In this document: piece by piece, positions 47,723-60,755 of the stretch
How the letters are laid out: the number at the start of each line of letters is the position of its first letter
How positions within the stretch are numbered: the first letter of the stretch is position 1
DNA from: Clavelina lepadiformis
Lineage: Eukaryota > Chordata > Ascidiacea > Aplousobranchia > Clavelinidae
Length of the DNA: 64,000 nt
Direction of reading: 5' to 3'
Assembly (NCBI RefSeq): GCF_947623445.1
Contig: NC_135244.1
Span: 806,001 to 870,000, forward strand
The notes under the pieces: generated by a model
Seen by the model: the letters and a program-made list of their open reading frames with translations, nothing else
What the model was told of the DNA's origin: nothing
The model's database searches: none
Translations under genes and position numbers: made by a program

Positions 47723-50001
47723 ATGTGTAAGTATTTGATGATATATTTGTTGTTGTTGCTCAGATGCATTGTTGCTAGATTTTCTAGCACTAATGGAAAA
47801 ATTGCACCGTTTCTCCCTAGCTAGTTGTCAGTTTCAACCTGTTAGAACTTACCAGTGTGCTTTTTCATTTCAACGAAACTCCAAAACAATAAAGCTTCCA
47901 GTTTACGATATTCATCTTGCAGAAATATTATGATCCTTGATTAAAAGCTGTGTTTGATGTCAAAGGATAATTTTACATTTATTTTAGCAGATCGAAGGAA
48001 AAAGAAATACGATACCGGAAAGGTTTTATCCAAGGAACAAATCAAGATACTTGAGATTGAGTATGAACGCAACCAATACATCAGCATAGATAGGCAAATA
48101 CAATTGGCTGAGGAATTCAATGTGGACTTACGTGATATCAGAGAATGGTTTCTTGATCGTCTCGCAAATGACGAGTATAAAGCCAGAGAAAAAGCTAAGC
48201 TACGACCAAACTCAAATAACCTCAGCGAATACGCTTCGTCAAGCTCATCGTTGTTTACAACAGCGAAACCTCTGCCAAGACTTCAGCCTCTTGACTTCAG
48301 TAGATTAACTGCAAGTCCTGCAGCACATGCGACTGACTCTGGCTTAAATGACTTCTACGATGATCTTCTCCAATATCCGCACGTGGGCGGGGGTTTACCG
48401 CATAACCTTTACTTGAAACCCCAGCATTACATGACGTTTCCAAGTCTCAATGGAGTTGGTTCGAAAATTATGACGTCACAAGGAAACAGCTCAAGATCTG
48501 GCCAAGCTGCTGTTGCCGACACCACGCCGAGTATGTAATTGTGTAACAAAAATTTATTAAGAGATTTGCTATAAACCAACTGATATTTCTCGATTGTTTT
48601 TACTTCAGCAAGTAGTCAGCAAAACACAACAATCCAACCTCAGTCTTCGAATCAGCAGAGAGTGTTGCGGAAGAAAGAAGTTCAACAAAGCCCTAATTAC
48701 AGCGACTTCGAAAAAAGAAAATCTGCTATATTATTGCATTTGAACTCCTTCACTTCAAAGAAACTTATAACTAAAAAGAAAACAATAGAAGGAGAACACA
48801 TGTTGTACCACCGGCAATATTTTTGGATATCTCTATGTTACTTGACCGTTTTTACTAGTTTAGGATGAAGAGGATTGAATCCAACCGACATGAGCTTGAA
48901 ACAAGCGACGCTGCCAATATTATGAAGCATACACAAGGAAGCTTCGACGAGCAGCATCGAGTTCATTCCTCCTACCACGGTCAATCTTCGCATCAACGCC
49001 AGGTTATTGATGACGCAGCAGCTTCATCGTCATATTCTGGCCTGGCTTCGTTCACCAACTCTGCACCAGGTAAATATATTTGGCGATGTTAAAATAAGTT
49101 GTAAATCCAGGTAATATTTTCCAGTTGTTTTTTAGCTGAAGAAATTACATTTGACTGTCGAGATCAGGATTTTACAATGAAGCAGCTGGAGTTGTTAGAG
49201 GACGAATTTGGTTACTTCGAAAGCCTCCTACCTTTGAGATTGTGGCACATTTCTTGTGCGCTCAAAGTACCCGAATGGATGGTTGAACGGTGGTTTGATA
49301 AAAGACGCAAATCAATGAAAGAGACAACAAAGAGAAAGTTTCCAACGTCTGCATCAAACACCCAGAGCACAAGTATGTCTCATGTACAATGCACCGAATG
49401 TATGTAGTGCTGTATAGGAACGTGTTGAATAATTCCGCCTCGTTGCATAAAGGACAGTAGTAGTAGTAGTCAAGACGCAGTCAGGGTATTATTGAGATTT
49501 AATGACGTAACAATTTACATGCTTTAATAATAACCGGGTAAACGTCTACTAGATTTAGCGGAGGAACCTAAAAAACCATCCAGGAAGCGTTGGGCATATT
49601 CAGACGAACAGAATGCCGGATTGCAAGTAGCTTATGATGAAAGTCGCTTCCTTACTAACGAGAGAACAATTGCTCTGGCGATACACTTCGTATTACCTTT
49701 CCATCGTGTAGAAAACTGGTTTCGTTCCTGTACCAGGAAACGTCGAGCTGGCTTAAAGCAGAAAATACACGAAGGAAACAAACAGAACCAACAGAGTACT
49801 TCAAGCTCATCGTTGGTAGCATTACCGTCATCACACATCCACAGACAAGATCCATTTCAACAAGATGGGAAAGAGCTGGACTACCTCGATGGAACTTTGA
49901 TTAACGAAATCGACCAATCCAATAAATTGGCTCCACTTGACGTCTATGACGTGATCCATGTCTTAGGTGATCGGCAGGATGACGCCAATGAGCCAATTTA
50001 A
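47723..50001 (+). CDS. Divergent triple-homeodomain protein, copy C
   Basis: The inferred exons are 47723-47726, 47991-48530, one starting at 48611, 48864-49069, 49136-49372 and 49553-50001. Exon 2 is the longest in the array, with an extra linker (DSGLNDFYDDLLQYPHVGGG) not seen in A, E or F. Homeodomain 1 ends REWFLDRLAND (residue 51 Asp), homeodomain 2 VERWFDKRRKS (Lys) and homeodomain 3 VENWFRSCTRKRR (Ser), so none keeps Asn51. Exon 3 stays open here to 48866, unlike in A, E and F, where it soon hits a stop, so its true end is uncertain. The exon equivalent to 57636-57716 is lost and replaced by AGT repeats, in phase. All other junctions keep phase. The C-terminal peptide is intact. This is one of the two most complete copies. 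AATAAA lies at 50182. Confidence 0.75.
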
Positions 50002-51330
50002 CATCGCAAGTTGCTCTCCGGTTTTCTTGTTATTCGTTGTTAATCTCGGGCGATCTTAATTGATTTTATGAAACTGGTTGCAGCGAGATATTTTATAACC
50101 GCTTTAAAGAGTTTTTATTTGACAACGATTTTCTTCTGATTTTAGAGTTGGTTTCTTACGTTTTATTGCCGTTAACCGCAAAATAAAATACAGGCCTCAA
50201 CGTTAAATCTTGTTTTAATTATCAGATGCTACAAAAATTAAAAAATGACAAGTAAGAGAATATTTTCTAACTGAAATATTTTTTCTCCAAAGTACGATTC
50301 AATGCGTTTCTGCAAGACCTTGTCAAGGACATTGACGTCATACTGCAACTGTTAGAATCAACATTGAAAACAGTGATTTTGTCGAAATAAGAAGGGTGCG
50401 CAACTTATTAAAAGACTCCAACAAATATATTTTTTTGAGCTGTATCAAGTAGATCCAGTTGGAAAAATAAAAACATTTTGCATTGATCATTTTGGCTTTA
50501 AACGTGTAGTGAGTGACTGCTCGTATCGACTTTTAGATCCCTTCTGGTTATGTGAATGTAACGTAATAGATAGTTCTTATAAATGTTTTGGCAATTATGA
50601 TGGTGGGATACAAAAACTCATCTAAGTGACCAAGCTTGCTTAGAAGCAAATGCAAATTTAAAAATGTTACTTTGCATTGTTTAAGATAGGCCTTTGGATG
50701 GGCCTACAGCCAATTAACCATAAAAGAACTTGGACGAAAAAACTGCTGTGTGCATCATCTTTTATGTTCCTACTGATATAATTTCTTAATGTCATGAAAG
50801 TGAAATCACGTTAAGACTTTACGGTTGCAGTATTTTTATCCTCAAGAGGGCGCCATAATCAAAACTACTGTGTAGACTACATAAATTAAAACGCATTATT
50901 ACCTTAATACAGTCGTTCCATGTAGTAGCTTATTATTCAATAATGAATTTCAACCGAGCAATAATGCTTAAAGTTTATTTCATTTTGCGTTAAAAATGTT
51001 TAAAATGAAACAGCTAGCGCTAAAATCGAGACAAATTCTGTGCAATATCATTTGTCATTATATAAGACGACTGAAACCAAATATTATTTGTTGCAATAAC
51101 CTTCAATAAATCCAACACAATTGTTCTAAAATGAACAGTGATATGCATTAATAAAAAATTTTAAGGCATCTAGATATTCGTTGAAAATATTCCTTTACTT
51201 TAAAAAATATATTTTTCTGCAGAAACCATATCGCTTGAACCATTTAAAAGTCATTTCATGCTTTAAACAGTGCTGGCTCCGTGCTTTGAATACATGATTT
51301 TGTTTCTGTTCATGGAACGTTTTTTCAATC
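50002..51330. other. Flank between array copies C and D
   Basis: This conserved non-coding flank has AATAAA at 50182-50187 and a conserved leader-like segment. Minus-strand frames in the 5' modules recur in all units but change frame and length from copy to copy, so I do not call them genes. Confidence 0.5.
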
Positions 51331-51375
51331 TTCCTGTGTGTGATCAATTTGCCTTTAAAAATTGTTAACTCACTT

Positions 51376-51428
51376 TTTATGCGCGAGGCTATTATTGCCT
51401 AATTAGTGATTTCGTGATGGTGACGTAG
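51376..51428 (+). promoter_or_regulatory. Conserved 5' module, unit D
   Basis: Same arrangement as in unit A, with TAATTA at 51400-51405. Confidence 0.5.
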
Positions 51429-52007
51429 GCAGAATCCATTTTGTGCTGGCGCAGGCTGCGGAGCGGTTGTGAAAAGAAATAGTTTCGTTTTGTTACTTGC
51501 GTTTGAAGTTGTGTGATGGTTTGGAACCTTTAGAAAGTTTGCAAAATTTGAAACTTGCAGAGCCAGACATAAATGAGGATGGGTTTGTCGACAAGTGCTG
51601 CAACGCTGGTGCTTGAACTTTTGACTAGTTCTTTTAGATAAAAAGGAGAGCAATAAATCTGACAGTTTTGTGATGTCATAATCAGGTCGGAGCAATAAAC
51701 CACACACCTCAACCTGTTGTTAAAGATTTTACTTTTTACTTACAGACGTTTATGATTTGCTTGTGCTGAGGATGTTAAAGCCATGAAACTTTTATCAAAA
51801 TTTTACATTATTGTTTCTTTAGAAAACTGAGTTCATAATCAGGTTTGATCAGACTCAGCAACAAAACTAAACTCTGTTTGTTGTAACAAATGTTACTTAA
51901 GTTAAAGTTCTGACTGCGCCGAGTCAGTTAAAAATTAAGACTTTACGCAAATTGTTTCGTTATTTTCCCACTGAAACCTTGTTTTGAAGTTGGAAGAAAT
52001 CATTAAA

Positions 52008-53908
52008 ATGTGTAAGTATTTGATGATACATTTGTTGTTGTTGCTAAGATGCATTGTTGATAGATTTTCTAGTACTAATGGAAAAATTGCACCGTTTTTC
52101 CCTAGCTAGTTGTCAGTTTCAACCTGTTAGAACTTACCAGTGTGCTTTTTCACTTCAACTGAACTCCAAGACAATAAAGCCCCTAGCTTACGATTTTCAT
52201 CTTGCAGAAATATTATGATCCTTGATTAAAACCTGTGTTTGATGTCAAAGGATAAATTTACATTTGTTTTAGCAGATAGAAAGAAAAAGAAAAACGATAC
52301 CGGAACGGTTTTGTCCAAGGAACAATTCAATACACTTGAGAGTGAACATGAACGCAACCGATTCATCGACACCACGCTGAGTATGTAAATGTATAACAAA
52401 AATATATTGAAAGATTTGTTATAAACCAACTGATATTTCTCGATTGTTTTTACTTTAGCAAGTGACCAGCAAAACACAACAATCCAACCTCAGTCTTCGA
52501 ATCAGCAGGGAGTGTTGTTGAAGAAAGAAGTCCAACACCGCCCTGATTACAGCGACTTTGAAAATAGAAAATCTGAAATATTATGGCATTTGAACTCTTT
52601 CACTTCAAAGGAGCTTATAACTAAAAAGAAAGCAATAGAAGGAGAACACGAGTTGTACCATCGGCGATATTTTTGGATGTGTCTGTCTTACTTGACCGTT
52701 TTTAACTGTTTAGGATGAAGAGGTTTGAATCTAACCGACATGAGCCTGAAACAAGCGACGTTGCCAATATTATGAAGCATTGGCAAGGAAGCTTCGACGA
52801 GCAGCATCGAATTCATTCCTCCTACCAAGGTCAATCTTCGCATCAACGCCTGGTTAGTGATGACGCAGCAGCTTCATCGTCATATTCTGACATGGCTTCG
52901 CTCACCAACTCTGCACCAGGTAAATTTATTTGGCGATATTAAAACAAGTTTTAAAATCCAGGTAATATGTTTCAATTGCTTTTCAGCTGAAGAAAGTCCA
53001 TTTGACTGCCAAGATAAAATCGATTTTACAATGAAGCAGCTGAACTTTTTAGAGGATGAATTTGGTTACTCCGAAAGCCTCAAACGTTTGAGATTGTAGT
53101 ACATTTCTTATGCGCTCAATGTACCCGAATGGATGGTTGAACGGTGGTTTGAGATAAGACGCAAATCAATCAAAAAGACAAAAAAGAGAAAGTTTCCAAC
53201 GTTTGCATCAAACACCCAGAGCACCGGTATGTCTCATGCACATGCACCGTATGTATGTATTGCTGTATTGGAACGTGTTGAATAATCCTGCCTCGTTGCA
53301 TGAAGGACAAGTCAACGCGGAAGCAGCAAACTCGCTGCCATCAACAAGCAGCGCAAGTTCTGAACAACTTGCAGAATGTAGTCAAGGTAATATTTTTGAG
53401 ATTTAATGACGTGACAATATACATGTTTTAATAATAACCGGGTAAACGTCTACTAGATTTAGAAGAGGAACCTGAAAAACCATCCAGGAAACGTTGGGCG
53501 TATTCAGAAGAACAGAATGCCGGATTGCAAGTAGCTTATGACGAAAGTCGCTACCTTAGTAACGAAAGAGCAATTGCTCTGGGGATACACTTCGTATTAC
53601 CTTTCCATCATGTACAAAACTGGTTTAATTCCTGTACCAGGAGACGTCGAAGAGATCGTTTAAAGCAAAAGAGACATGAAGGAAACAAACAGAACCAACA
53701 GAGTACTTCAAGCTCATCGGTGGTAGCATTACCGCCATCACTCATCCACAGGCAAGATGCATCTCAGCTAGATGGAAACGAGCCGCACTATCTCGATGGA
53801 AAGTTGATTAACAAAATCGACCAATCGAATGAATTGGCTCCACTTGACGTTAGTGACGTAATTTATGTCTTAGGCGATCAGCAAGATGACACCAATGAGC
53901 TAATTTAA
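52008..53908 (+). pseudogene. Triple-homeodomain gene copy D, damaged
   Basis: The exons correspond to 52008-52011, 52276-52380, one starting 52459, 52714-52919, 52987-53226, 53306-53386 and 53457-53908. Exon 2 has lost 435 nt relative to copy C, exactly 145 codons, removing helices 2 and 3 of homeodomain 1 and the whole linker while keeping frame. Homeodomain 2 has a stop at 53097 where the other copies have Trp (TAG for TGG). Homeodomain 3 (VQNWFNSCTRRRR, residue 51 Ser) and the C-terminal tail remain open. The 81-bp exon 6 is present and in phase. It is probably a pseudogene. A product ending in homeodomain 2 would have no complete homeodomain. AATAAA lies at 54090. Confidence 0.75.
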
Positions 53909-55624
53909 CAGAGCAAGTTGCCCCCCGGTTTTCTTGTTATTTATTGTTTATCTTAAACAATCGTAATTGATTTTATGAAAGTTTATTGCAGCGAGATATT
54001 TTATAACCGCTTTAAAGAGTTTTTATTTGACAACGATTTTCTTCTGATTTTAGAGTTGGTTTTTTACGTTTTATTGCCGTTAACCGCAAAATAAAATACA
54101 AGCATCATCGTTAAATCTTGTTTTAATTATCAGATGCTACAAAAATTAATAAACGACAAGTAAGAGAATATTTTTTAATTGAAATATTTTTTCTCCAAAG
54201 TACGAATCAATGCGTTTCTGTAAGACCTTGTCAAGGACATTGACGTCATACTGCAACTGTTAGAATCAACATTGAAATCAGTGATTTTGTCGAAATAAAA
54301 AGGGTGCTCATCTTGTTAAAAGACTCCAACAAATATATTTTTTCGAGCTGTATCAAGTAGATCCAGTTGCAAAAATAAAAACATTTTGCGTTGATCATTT
54401 TTTTTTAAACGTGTAGTGAGTGACTGCTCATATCGACTTTTAGATCCCTTCAGGTTATGTGAATGTTACGTAACAGATAGTTCTTATAAATGTTTTGTCA
54501 AATATGATGGTGGGATACAAAAACTCATCTAAGTGACCAAGCTTGCTTAGAAGCAAATGCAAATTTAAAAATGTTACTTTGCATTGTTTAAGATAGGCCT
54601 TTGGAAGGGCTTACAGACAATTAACTGCAAAGGAACTTGGACAAGACAACCGCTGTGTGCATCATCTTGTATGTTTTTACTGATATAATTTCTTAATATC
54701 ATGGAAATGAAATCACGTTAAGACTTTACGGTTTCAGTATTTTTATCCTCAAGAGGGCGCTATATGCAAAAGTACTGTGTTGGCTACATAGATTTAAACA
54801 AATTGTTACCTTAATACAGTCGTTCCATGTAGTAGCTTATTATTCAATACTGATTTGCAACTGAGCAATAATGCTTAAAATTTATTTTATTTTGCGTTAA
54901 AAATGTTTAAAATGAAACAACTAGCGCTAAAATCGAAGCAAAGAATCAGCAAAAACAAAAAATGAATTAAGATTTCATTAAAGTAATTGGGGTCTTTACC
55001 TACCATACTCTTGATTTTCTTTTTATTAATTTTGCTTTGTCCTTTATTTTATGCTACTGTTCATTTATTGTTATTGTTGTTGTTCTATTGTTCTATCACA
55101 ATAAACAAAAAAGATCGGAAAAAAACATTAAAACACATTCCTATTACTTATTACCTTAATACAGTTATTCAAAATAGTAGCTTATTATTCAATGTTTATT
55201 TGCAACCGAGCGTTAATGTTTAAAGTTTATTTCATTTTGCGTTAAAAATGTTTAGAATGAAACAACCAGCGCTAAAACCGAGGCAAATTCTGTGCAATAT
55301 CATTTGTCGGAATATATGACAACAGAAACCAAATATTATTTGTTGCAATAATCTTCCATAAATCAAACACAATTGTTCTAAAATGAACAATGATACGCAT
55401 TAATAAAAATTTTAAGGCATCTAGATATTCGGTGAAAATATTCCTTTACTTTAAAACATATATTTTTCTGCAGAAACCATATCGTTTAAAACATTTAGAA
55501 ATCATTTCATGCTTTAAACAGTGCTGGCTCCGTGCTTTGAATATATGATTTTGTTTCTGTGCTCGGAGCTTTTTTCAATCTTCCTGTGTGTGATCAATTT
55601 ACCTTTAAAATTTGTTAACTCACT
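53909..55624. other. Flank between array copies D and E
   Basis: This conserved 3' flank has AATAAA at 54090-54095. It carries the T-rich insert and duplicated block noted for unit D. No gene is supported. Confidence 0.5.
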
Positions 55625-55678
55625 TTTTGTGCGCGAGGCTGTTATTGCCTAATTAGTGATTTCTTGATGGTGACGTAG
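55625..55678 (+). promoter_or_regulatory. Conserved 5' module, unit E
   Basis: Same arrangement as in unit A, with TAATTA at 55650-55655. Nearby sequence has small deletions but the module is kept. Confidence 0.5.
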
Positions 55679-56067
55679 GCACTGGCGCAGGCAGCGGAGC
55701 GGTTGTGAAAAGAAACAGTTTTGTTGTTGTTGTTTGCGTTTGAAGTTGTGTGATGGTTTGCATCCTTTAGAAAGTTTGAAACTTGCGGAGCCAGACATGA
55801 ATGACGATTGGTTTGTCGGCAAGTGCGGAAACCTGGTGCTTGAAATTTTCACTAGTTCTTTTAGATACAAAACAATGCCAGTTTTCTGATGTAATAATCA
55901 GATCCCAGTAGTAAACCACACACCTCGACCTATAGTTACAGATTTTATGTTTTGTTTAAGTTAAAGTTATAACTGTGCCGAGACTGTTGAAAATCAAGAT
56001 TTTACATAAAACCTTTCGACATTTTCTACGAGGAAACTTATTTTTAAATTTTGGCGGCAATTTTAAA

Positions 56068-58016
56068 ATGTGTAAGTATTTGTTGAAAATATTTGATGAT
56101 GAATATTTTGTTGTTGTTGTCCTTAAGATGCATTGGTTCGAATACTAATTGCGAAATTGCACTATTCGTCTCCAGCTAACTCAGCTTTGCAACCAGTTAG
56201 AACTAATCATTGTGCTTTTTCACTTTAACAAAAGTTTAAGACGAAGAATCTCCCAGCTTACAATATTTGACCGGTAAAATTATTATTATCCTTGATTAAA
56301 ACCTGTGTTTGATTTCAAAGGATAATTTTACATTTATTTTAGCAGATGAAAAGAAAACGAAACACGATACCAGACCGTTTTTATCCAAGGAACAAATCAA
56401 TATACTTGAGATTGAATATCAACGCAGCAAATGCATCAGCTTTGATAGACAGAAACAAATTGCTGAGGAATTTCAAGTGAAATTATCTGCGATTACAGGA
56501 TGGTTTCTTGAACGTCACTTAATAGACGAATATAAAGCCAGAGAGAAAACTAAGCTACCGCCAAACTCAATTAACCTCAGCGAAAACGCTTCGTCAAGCT
56601 CATCGTTGCTTACGCGAGCGACATCTCAGCATAACATGACGTTTCCAAGTCTTGTTGGAGTTGGTGCGACAAGTGTGACGTCACAAGGAAACAGCTCAAG
56701 ATCTGGCCAAGCTGCTGTTACCGACCCCACGCTGAGTATGCTATTGTTAATATAAACAAATACAGTAAAACGTTTTTAGATAAACAGACTGACATTTCTC
56801 GATTGTTTTTACTTTAGCAAGTGACCAGCAAAACACAACAATCCAATTCCACACTTCGAATACGCAAGGAGTGTTGCGGAAGAAAATATTCTACCACTGC
56901 CCTCAAAGCTGCATCCCCGAAAATAAAAAGTTTGTTATAACATCGCATTTGACCTCCTTAACTCAAAGGAACTTATAACTAACAAGAAAGCAATAGAAGG
57001 AGAACACTTGTGTGGTATCATCGGCGATATCTTTGGATGTATCTATGTTACTTGGCCGTTTTTAATTGTTTAGGATGAAGAGGTTTGAATCTAACCGACA
57101 TGAGCCTGAAACAAGCGGCGCTGCCAATATTATGAAGCATACACAAGGAAGCGGTCAATCTTCGCATCAACGCCAGGTCAATGATGACGCAGCAGCTTCA
57201 TCGTCATATTCTACCCTGGCTTCGTTCACCAACTCTGCACCAGGTAAATATATTTGGCGATGTTAAAATAAGTTGTAAAATCCAGGTAATATGTTCCAAT
57301 TGCTTTTCAGCTGAAGAAAGTCTTTTTGACTGCCAAGATCAGATCGATTTTACGTTGAGGCAGCTGGATTTTTTGGAGGACGAGTTTGCTTACAATCAAA
57401 AGCTCGATCTTTCCACAGGTAGATTGGCGTACCTTACAAGTGCACTCAGAGCACCCCCAGGCAAGATTGAACGGTGGTTTGAGAATAAACACAAATCAAT
57501 CAAAAAGAAAAAAAAGGGAAAGTTTTCAACGTCTGCATCAAACACCCAAAACACCGGTATGTCTCATGCACATGCACCGTATGTTTGTAGTGCAGTATGG
57601 GAACGTGTTGAATAATCCCGCCTCGTTGCATGAAGGACAAGTCAACGCGGAAGCAGCAACCTCGCTGCCATCAACAAGCAGCGCAAGTTCTGAACAACCT
57701 GCAGAAAGTAGTCAAGGTATTATTTTTGAGATTTAATGACGTGACAATATACATGTTTTAATAATAACCGGGTAAACGTCTACTAGATTTGGAGGAGGAA
57801 TCTAAAAAATCAACTCGAAGCCGTTATGCGTTTTCAAAAGAACAAGAGGCCGGATTGCTAGTAGCTTATAATGAAAATCCCTACCTCAACAACAAAAGAT
57901 CTCTTGCTTTGTCTTTGGGATTGCAAATACCTTTCCATCGTATAAGTGGTTGGTTTCATAACCATACAAGAAGACATAAATCTCTGAAGAGACATGAAGA
58001 AAAAACAACAAAATAA
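56068..58016 (+). CDS. Divergent triple-homeodomain protein, copy E (short tail)
   Basis: The exons are 56068-56071, 56346-56735, one starting 56818, 57074-57243, 57311-57556, 57636-57716 and 57787-58016, in phase except for the unresolved exon 3 end. Homeodomain 1 ends ITGWFLERHLID (residue 51 Glu). Homeodomain 2 (QLDFLEDEFAYNQKLDLSTG ... IERWFENKHKS) carries Asn51 and is slightly longer between helices than in other copies. Homeodomain 3 (EQEAGLLVAYNENPYL ... ISGWFHNHTRRHK) also has Asn51. The frame stops at 58014 right after homeodomain 3. The conserved acidic tail survives in another frame (58037-58225), so the protein has lost about 60 C-terminal residues through a shift. Exon 4 lacks 13 codons, as in copy F. 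AATAAA lies at 58403. Its Asn51 residues suggest that it is closest to an ancestral DNA-binding form. Confidence 0.7.
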
Positions 58017-58551
58017 GCAGTACTTCAAGCTCTGGGTTGGTAGCATTGACATCATCACATTTCCACAGGCAAGAACCGTCTCAGCAAGATGGGAACGCGC
58101 CGGACTACTTCGATGGAAGTTTGATTAACGAAAACGACCAATCCAATGAATTGGCTTCACTTGACGTCAGTGAAGTCATCCATGTCTTAGGCGATCAGCA
58201 AGATGACGCCAATGAACCAAACTAACATCGCATGTTGCCCCCCGGTTTTCTTGTTATTCGTTGTTTATCTTGGACGGTCTTAATTGATTTTATGGAAGAT
58301 TATTGCAACGAAATATTTTATAACCGCTTTAAAGAGATTTTATTTGGCAACGATTTATTTTGATTTTTGTGTTTTTTTACGTTTTAATGCCGTTTACCGC
58401 AAAATAAAATACAAGCATTGTCGCTAAATACTGTTATAACTATCAGCTGCTACAAAGACCTTGTCAAGGATTTTGATATTGATGAAAAAGTTCTCTGGAT
58501 TATACAAGATGCAATATTGTCAAGAAGCAACTGTTAAAATCAACATTGAAA

Positions 58552-60534
58552 GCGACGTCTTACATCGCTACCCCTAGGGCCTAATTGGTATATAGCATCT
58601 CGAGTTTATTTTCTGATTGTGTGAAGACGGTGGAATCTGTGTTGGTGTGGTGTTGCGCTAGGCTGGTAAGTGTTGGGCGAGTGTTGAATTGAGTCTACGT
58701 TTGGAGTTTTTAGAAGAAAGATGGTTGTTTTTATCTAAGAAATGCTCATAAAAGTTAGTAAAGCAAGAGGAGCTAATTGACTAGCTGTAAAGCGGGAAGT
58801 TTCCTGGCTGAGAAAAAGTGTGGTTACAAGTTGACTGCCAACAACGACCAAATCAAGAAAGTCGACTAATTCGGAAGTTATTTCACCTGCAAAGGGAAAT
58901 GTAATAATGGAATGAAACGGTTGTAACAACTGTCTTGTGATGCATTTTAAAATCTCCGCGCAATTCTTGCAAATCGAAATTTAGCTCTGAAAATGCGACA
59001 TAGCTCCCGCAATGTTATGTCATATCTGTTTTTATATGGTTTTGAAAGTTGAACATTGAACAAGCAAACTGCTAAAGGAATAAAGGCATTCTAAATGTGG
59101 TCCAGTGGATGATGCAGATGGGGTGACAGTGTTACTATAATTATGAAGTTCTTTAAAGGGCGAAAACTACAAAATCGCTTTGAAATAAAATGCATAAGGG
59201 ACAACTCAGTCTCATTGGACACATCACAAGAAAGGTGAGGTTGGATCTATGGTATTTTAGGTAGCGATACAAAAGTTAAGGTTCCCGCTGAAAGTTTGAT
59301 GGAAACGTTCACAGATCGCTCACCTGTGAGAAAGATGATTTGTCAAAGTTCGCCAAACGAATGAGATACCGTGGCAAAATAATATTTCGCACTGTTGTTT
59401 ATTTGTATTTTGTGTGTTTTCCTCGCTTGATTTATTTTGTTAGTGTTGTATCACCCTGACTTCTTTTGTCCACTGTCTTATTTGATTTTGTTCTTTTTGG
59501 CGCTTCATTGGTTTGATGTGGTCGAACGCGTAATCAATGCCTGTCTTTTTCCGATTGGTGTCCCGCATTTGCTTCAGGCGTGAGTAGTTGCCTTCCTGAA
59601 AAAAGTAGTGGCCTTTTAATTCAGTGTACGTTTGAGTGTTCAGAGCGAGGACCTGTCATTTTTTTGATCTCTCGGATCTGCTGTTGGTGTTTTTTGTTAC
59701 ACTTTATTAACTTATTTTACATGTGTGTTTGTAACTTTAAGCTCCAAACGGAGATGAATTTTAAATCTCTCATGAGAATGCAATCAACCTGCTGTGCACA
59801 ACGTTCGTTGGTTTTGAGGGGCCCGTGAAAGCGGTAGAAAACGTACCTGGCAGAGGAAAATCTGTAAAAACACCTCCCAGAAGATGACAATATACTTCTT
59901 CTCTAAAGTATGGTTTAACCGAGTTTCTGTTAAGAAATCTCTCTCATGCATCAATCGCAAATTATTAGAGCTTTAGACTTTTCCTTTTTAAAGAACTGCT
60001 GATAAAAAAATGTTTTAATTGTTTAATAAAATATTTTACTTGTTTTGAACTGTTGCAAAACTTGATCTTTGCTGTTTTAAAGGAGCTTAGAAAACATTTT
60101 TAAATGAAAACAAATCTGCCACCTAAGCGTGCTTAAGACGTTAAAATCAACCAATTATTGTTGTTAAAGGAGCTTTCCCTTGTTGATTGTACCCTGGTTT
60201 TGCTAAAACACTCAACCACCAACTGACGCTTCAACAATGAGTTTAAAGCAACACTGCGTCCTCGTTTTCTGCATTAGTAAATAAAGTTTTTTAATTTCGC
60301 AATTTTGCGGGATTGCTTTGCAATACAGAAGCTCTCGCTCATTTTCCAATAATTTAAATTATCTTTTTTCTTATCTATGCCAGTCATCTACACTGATTGA
60401 AAATTATAGAACACATTAAATTTTTACACCCACATAACCCTCATACCTCGGTGAAAAAGATGACCGACTTATGTCAAGTAAATTTGATGAACCTCTCTAT
60501 GCTTCATTCTACTATTTGTACGGTATTTAGAGAA
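58552..60534. other. Non-array insertion in unit E (about 2 kb)
   Basis: This sequence interrupts the conserved 3' flank of unit E and has no counterpart in the other units. I see no terminal inverted repeats, no target duplication and no reading frame with a recognisable domain (short frames at 58735-58929 minus and 59580-59828 plus). It could be an old mobile element, filler from a rearrangement, or original sequence lost elsewhere. Confidence 0.5.
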
Positions 60535-60755
60535 TGTCGAAACAGCGGAACTTGTTCAAAGACTCCAACAAATGTTTTTTTTTTCTGATCTGAATGAAGT
60601 AGATCCAGTTGCAAAAAATAAAACATTTTGCATTAATCATTTTGGCTTTAAACGTGTAGTGAGTGACTGCTCATATCGACTTTTAGATTCCTTCTGGTTA
60701 TGTGAATGTGACGTGATAGATAGTTCTTAACATGTTTTGGCAAATATGATGGTGG

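Larger units (their letters stand above)
47046..51330 (+). repeat. Homeobox array unit C (about 4.3 kb)
   Basis: This is a complete unit from 5' module to the start of the next module. Together with the flank of unit B it shows near identity to unit D's 5' region, including a shared 5' leader block near 47530-47590. The 4.3-kb period separates equivalent positions in units C, D and E. Confidence 0.85.
51331..55585 (+). repeat. Homeobox array unit D (about 4.3 kb)
   Basis: This is a complete-length unit by its ends, but its gene is broken. The 3' flank contains a second copy of the TACCTTAATACAG block (54805-54930 and 55148-55270) separated by an unrelated insert of about 200 bp with T-rich sequence (54940-55140). 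Confidence 0.8.

Noticed and set aside
58037-58225. Separate small gene after homeodomain 3 of copy E
   Set aside because: It is the out-of-frame remnant of the conserved C-terminal tail, not an independent gene.
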